Assembly (NCBI GenBank): GCA_016720775.1
Contig: JADKJX010000001.1
Span: forward strand, 1,534,501 to 1,598,500
Direction: 5' to 3'
From: Chitinophagaceae bacterium
GTDB taxonomy: Bacteria; Bacteroidota; Bacteroidia; Chitinophagales; Chitinophagaceae
DNA length: 64,000 nucleotides
Part shown: positions 62,002 to 64,000 of the stretch, one piece after another
Layout of the letters: the number at the start of each line of letters is the position of its first letter
Position numbering within the stretch: position 1 is the stretch's first letter
Made by a program: the position numbers and the translations under genes
The notes under the pieces: model-generated
Seen by the model: the letters and a program-made list of their open reading frames with translations, nothing else
The model's database searches: none
What the model was told of the DNA's origin: nothing

Positions 62002-63065
62002 TGAGTATTGATATACTATACAATGATGCAGTAGCGCTGTTAAAGCAATTAATAGCTACGCCTTCTTTTTCGAAAGAAGAAGATAAGACGGCAGCAATTA
62101 TTGAGCAGTTTTTTAAAGCAAGAAATATTCCAGCTAACCGCTTACTGAATAATGTATGGGCTGTGAATAAATATTTTGATCAGTCAAAGCCAACCATCCT
62201 GCTTAACTCACATCACGATACGGTAAAGCCGAATCCACAGTACAGCAAAGATCCTTTTGATCCCGTTGTTGAAGAGGGAAGACTCTATGGTCTCGGCAGT
62301 ACTGATGCAGGGGGATGCCTCGTAAGTTTAATAGCGACCTTCGTTCATTTCTATGAAAAGGAAGATTTAAAATATAACCTTGTTATTGCTGCAACTGCAG
62401 AGGAAGAAATAAGCGGCGCCAACGGCATTGAAAGTGTGTTACCTTCTTTACCGCCTGTTGAGTTTGCAATAGTTGGTGAGCCAACGCAGACAAATTTAGC
62501 CATTGCAGAAAAAGGTTTGTTGGTTTTGGATTGTGTTGCACAAGGCAAAGCCGGTCATGCTGCAAGGGAAGAAGGAGTGAATGCCATTTATAAAGCCATA
62601 CAGGATATTGAATGGTTCAAAACTTACCGGTTCCCAAAAATATCTGAAACATTGGGGGCAATAAAAATGTCGGTAACATCCATCAATACCGAAAACAAAG
62701 CACACAATATGGTGCCGGCGCTTTGCAGCTTTGTGGTTGATATGCGGGTTACGGATGCTTATACCCACGAAGAAATTTTGGAAACAATTAAACAGCATGT
62801 TCAATCGGGCGTTATGCCGAGGAGCATGCGCTTGCGTTCATCAAAAATAGACGGGAACCATCCGCTTGTGCAGGCTGGTATCAAACTGGGAAAGAAAACC
62901 TATGGTTCGCCAACCACTTCGGATGCGGCCCTGATCAATGCACCGGTTTTAAAATGCGGCCCGGGTGACAGTGCAAGAAGTCATACGGCAGACGAATTCA
63001 TTTACCTTAATGAAATAAAAAAGGGAATAGAAACTTATATCAATATACTTCAACAAATACTATAA
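62001..63065 (+). CDS. argE: M20 family deacylase, acetylornithine/acetylcitrulline deacetylase
   Basis: 354 residues. Zinc site LLNSHHDTVKP (His72, Asp73-type), GLGSTDAGGC (Asp102), ATAEEEISG (Glu134-136 region), FAIVGEPTQTNLAIAEKG. In pathways with the acetyl/succinyl-ornithine carbamoyltransferase the substrate is the acylated citrulline. Start overlaps the argB stop by one base (TAATG); argH follows 2 bases after the stop. Confidence 0.92.
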   Translation: MSIDILYNDAVALLKQLIATPSFSKEEDKTAAIIEQFFKARNIPANRLLNNVWAVNKYFDQSKPTILLNSHHDTVKPNPQYSKDPFDPVVEEGRLYGLGSTDAGGCLVSLIATFVHFYEKEDLKYNLVIAATAEEEISGANGIESVLPSLPPVEFAIVGEPTQTNLAIAEKGLLVLDCVAQGKAGHAAREEGVNAIYKAIQDIEWFKTYRFPKISETLGAIKMSVTSINTENKAHNMVPALCSFVVDMRVTDAYTHEEILETIKQHVQSGVMPRSMRLRSSKIDGNHPLVQAGIKLGKKTYGSPTTSDAALINAPVLKCGPGDSARSHTADEFIYLNEIKKGIETYINILQQIL

Positions 63066-63067
63066 CA

Positions 63068-64000
63068 ATGAAACTCTGGCAGAAGGATAAGATAGCGTTA
63101 AAGGAAGTGGAGGAATTTACTGTTGGCAACGATAGGGCGTTGGATATTTATCTTGCTCCCTTTGATGTACTGGGCAGCCTTGCGCATATCAAAATGCTTG
63201 AGTCAATAGGATTGCTTAACAAAGAAGAACTTGGTTTACTGGAGAAGGAACTGAAAGATATCCATAAGCAAATCGTGGAAGGGAAATTTGCATTGGGTGA
63301 AGGGGTGGAAGATGTCCATTCACAGATAGAGATGATGCTTACAGAAAAACTGGGTGATTTTGGAAAAAGGATACACAGCGCCCGCAGCAGGAACGATCAG
63401 GTGCTGGTTGACCTGAAATTGTACATGCGCAATGAAATTGAAAAAACAGTATCAGCAACAAAACAACTGTTTGACCTTTTAATAGAACAAAGCGAAAAAT
63501 ATAAAACTCACTTATTGCCTGGCTATACACACCTGCAATTGGCCATGCCTTCTTCATTTGGTTTGTGGTTTGGCGCTTATGCCGAAAGCCTGGCTGATGA
63601 TATGATCACACTGGAGTCTGCCTACAGGATCGTAAATAAAAATCCCCTGGGCTCGGCTGCTGGTTATGGTTCCTCATTTCCCATTAACCGGAAAATGACA
63701 ACCGATCTGCTCGGCTTTGATGATCTGAACTATAATGTGGTGTATGCACAAATGGGCCGTGGCAAAACAGAACGCATTGTTGCTTCGGCTTTAGCCAATA
63801 TTGCAGCCACGATTTCTAAGCTAAGTATGGATGCCTGCTTATACCTGAACCAGAATTTCGGTTTTATTTCTTTTCCCGATGAACTCACCACCGGCAGCAG
63901 CATCATGCCGCATAAAAAAAATCCCGATGTATTTGAACTCATCCGTTCTCATTGCAACCGCATACAGGCATTGCCGAATGAAATTATGCTCATGACAACC
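63068..64000 (+). CDS. argH: Argininosuccinate lyase, 3' truncated by window edge
   Basis: 311 residues visible from ATG 63068 (MKLWQKDKIALKEVEEFTVG). Fumarase/lyase superfamily marks: HSARSRNDQV (103-112), PGYTHLQLAMPSSFG and the SSIMPHKKNPD loop near residue 277. Cleaves argininosuccinate to arginine and fumarate, the last step. The gene continues beyond the window. Confidence 0.95.
   Translation, partial: MKLWQKDKIALKEVEEFTVGNDRALDIYLAPFDVLGSLAHIKMLESIGLLNKEELGLLEKELKDIHKQIVEGKFALGEGVEDVHSQIEMMLTEKLGDFGKRIHSARSRNDQVLVDLKLYMRNEIEKTVSATKQLFDLLIEQSEKYKTHLLPGYTHLQLAMPSSFGLWFGAYAESLADDMITLESAYRIVNKNPLGSAAGYGSSFPINRKMTTDLLGFDDLNYNVVYAQMGRGKTERIVASALANIAATISKLSMDACLYLNQNFGFISFPDELTTGSSIMPHKKNPDVFELIRSHCNRIQALPNEIMLMTT

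Overview
The window comes from a member of the Bacteroidota, most likely a Chitinophagaceae-type bacterium. The evidence is five surface proteins that carry, or once carried, type IX secretion (T9SS) C-terminal sorting domains, candidate promoters matching the Bacteroidota -7 box TAnnTTTG, an arginine pathway built on the acetyl/succinyl-ornithine carbamoyltransferase, and the typical small-protein complement (GH3, YfiT-like DinB, PhoH, four-helix bundle S23). Species identity cannot be read from the sequence.

Layout. 1-14.8 kb: a surface-protein island of five large secreted beta-rich proteins with related 3' ends, one of them broken by an out-of-frame deletion, separated by strong hairpin terminators and by AACCGCAAAG-type repeats. 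14.8-20.4 kb: sigma factor with a putative membrane partner, NlpC/P60 hydrolase, TauE-like permease, pyrophosphatase, fluoride channel, two small lipoproteins, PhoH. 20.4-22.3 kb: an accessory patch with a DUF4332 gene between 12-bp inverted sites, a frameshifted lipoprotein and a hydrolase remnant. 22.3-30.5 kb: purE and a damaged purK, separated by an RND efflux operon and a four-helix-bundle gene. 30.8-45.1 kb: mostly housekeeping genes (HPPD, L,D-transpeptidase, aspartate kinase, FBPase, ABC ATPase, FKBP isomerase, Nudix, FolC, TonB-like, YggS, acyl-CoA dehydrogenase, and aat/clpS of the N-end rule). 45.1-51.3 kb: two paralogous hybrid histidine kinases, one degenerate, with an HPt protein. 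51.4-55.3 kb: tRNA-Val, MtaB, DUF4258, GH3. 55.4-64 kb: the arginine operon GNAT-argG-argC-argD-argF'-argB-argE-argH, which runs off the window.

The most striking pattern is a recurring module. Three unrelated small ORFs (four-helix bundle S23, GIY-YIG nuclease, DUF559 Vsr-like nuclease) are each bracketed by inverted copies of their own repeat family. Each sits immediately upstream of, and in the same direction as, a biosynthetic gene (purE, purK, argB). The repeat is translated into the junction, so PurE has a repeat-coded N-terminus, while PurK and ArgB are in-frame fusions behind the nuclease. Further copies of the repeats are translated inside or at the ends of ArgG, the ornithine carbamoyltransferase, MtaB and, from another family, YggS. 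This looks like a REPIN/RAYT-like relation between repeat and ORF that tolerates insertion into coding sequence.

Four genes carry frame breaks (T9SS gene near 4271, lipoprotein near 21188, purK near 29964, secreted protein near 41588). Three are consistent with a single missing base, so either an indel-prone assembly or real decay must be considered before reading biology into them.
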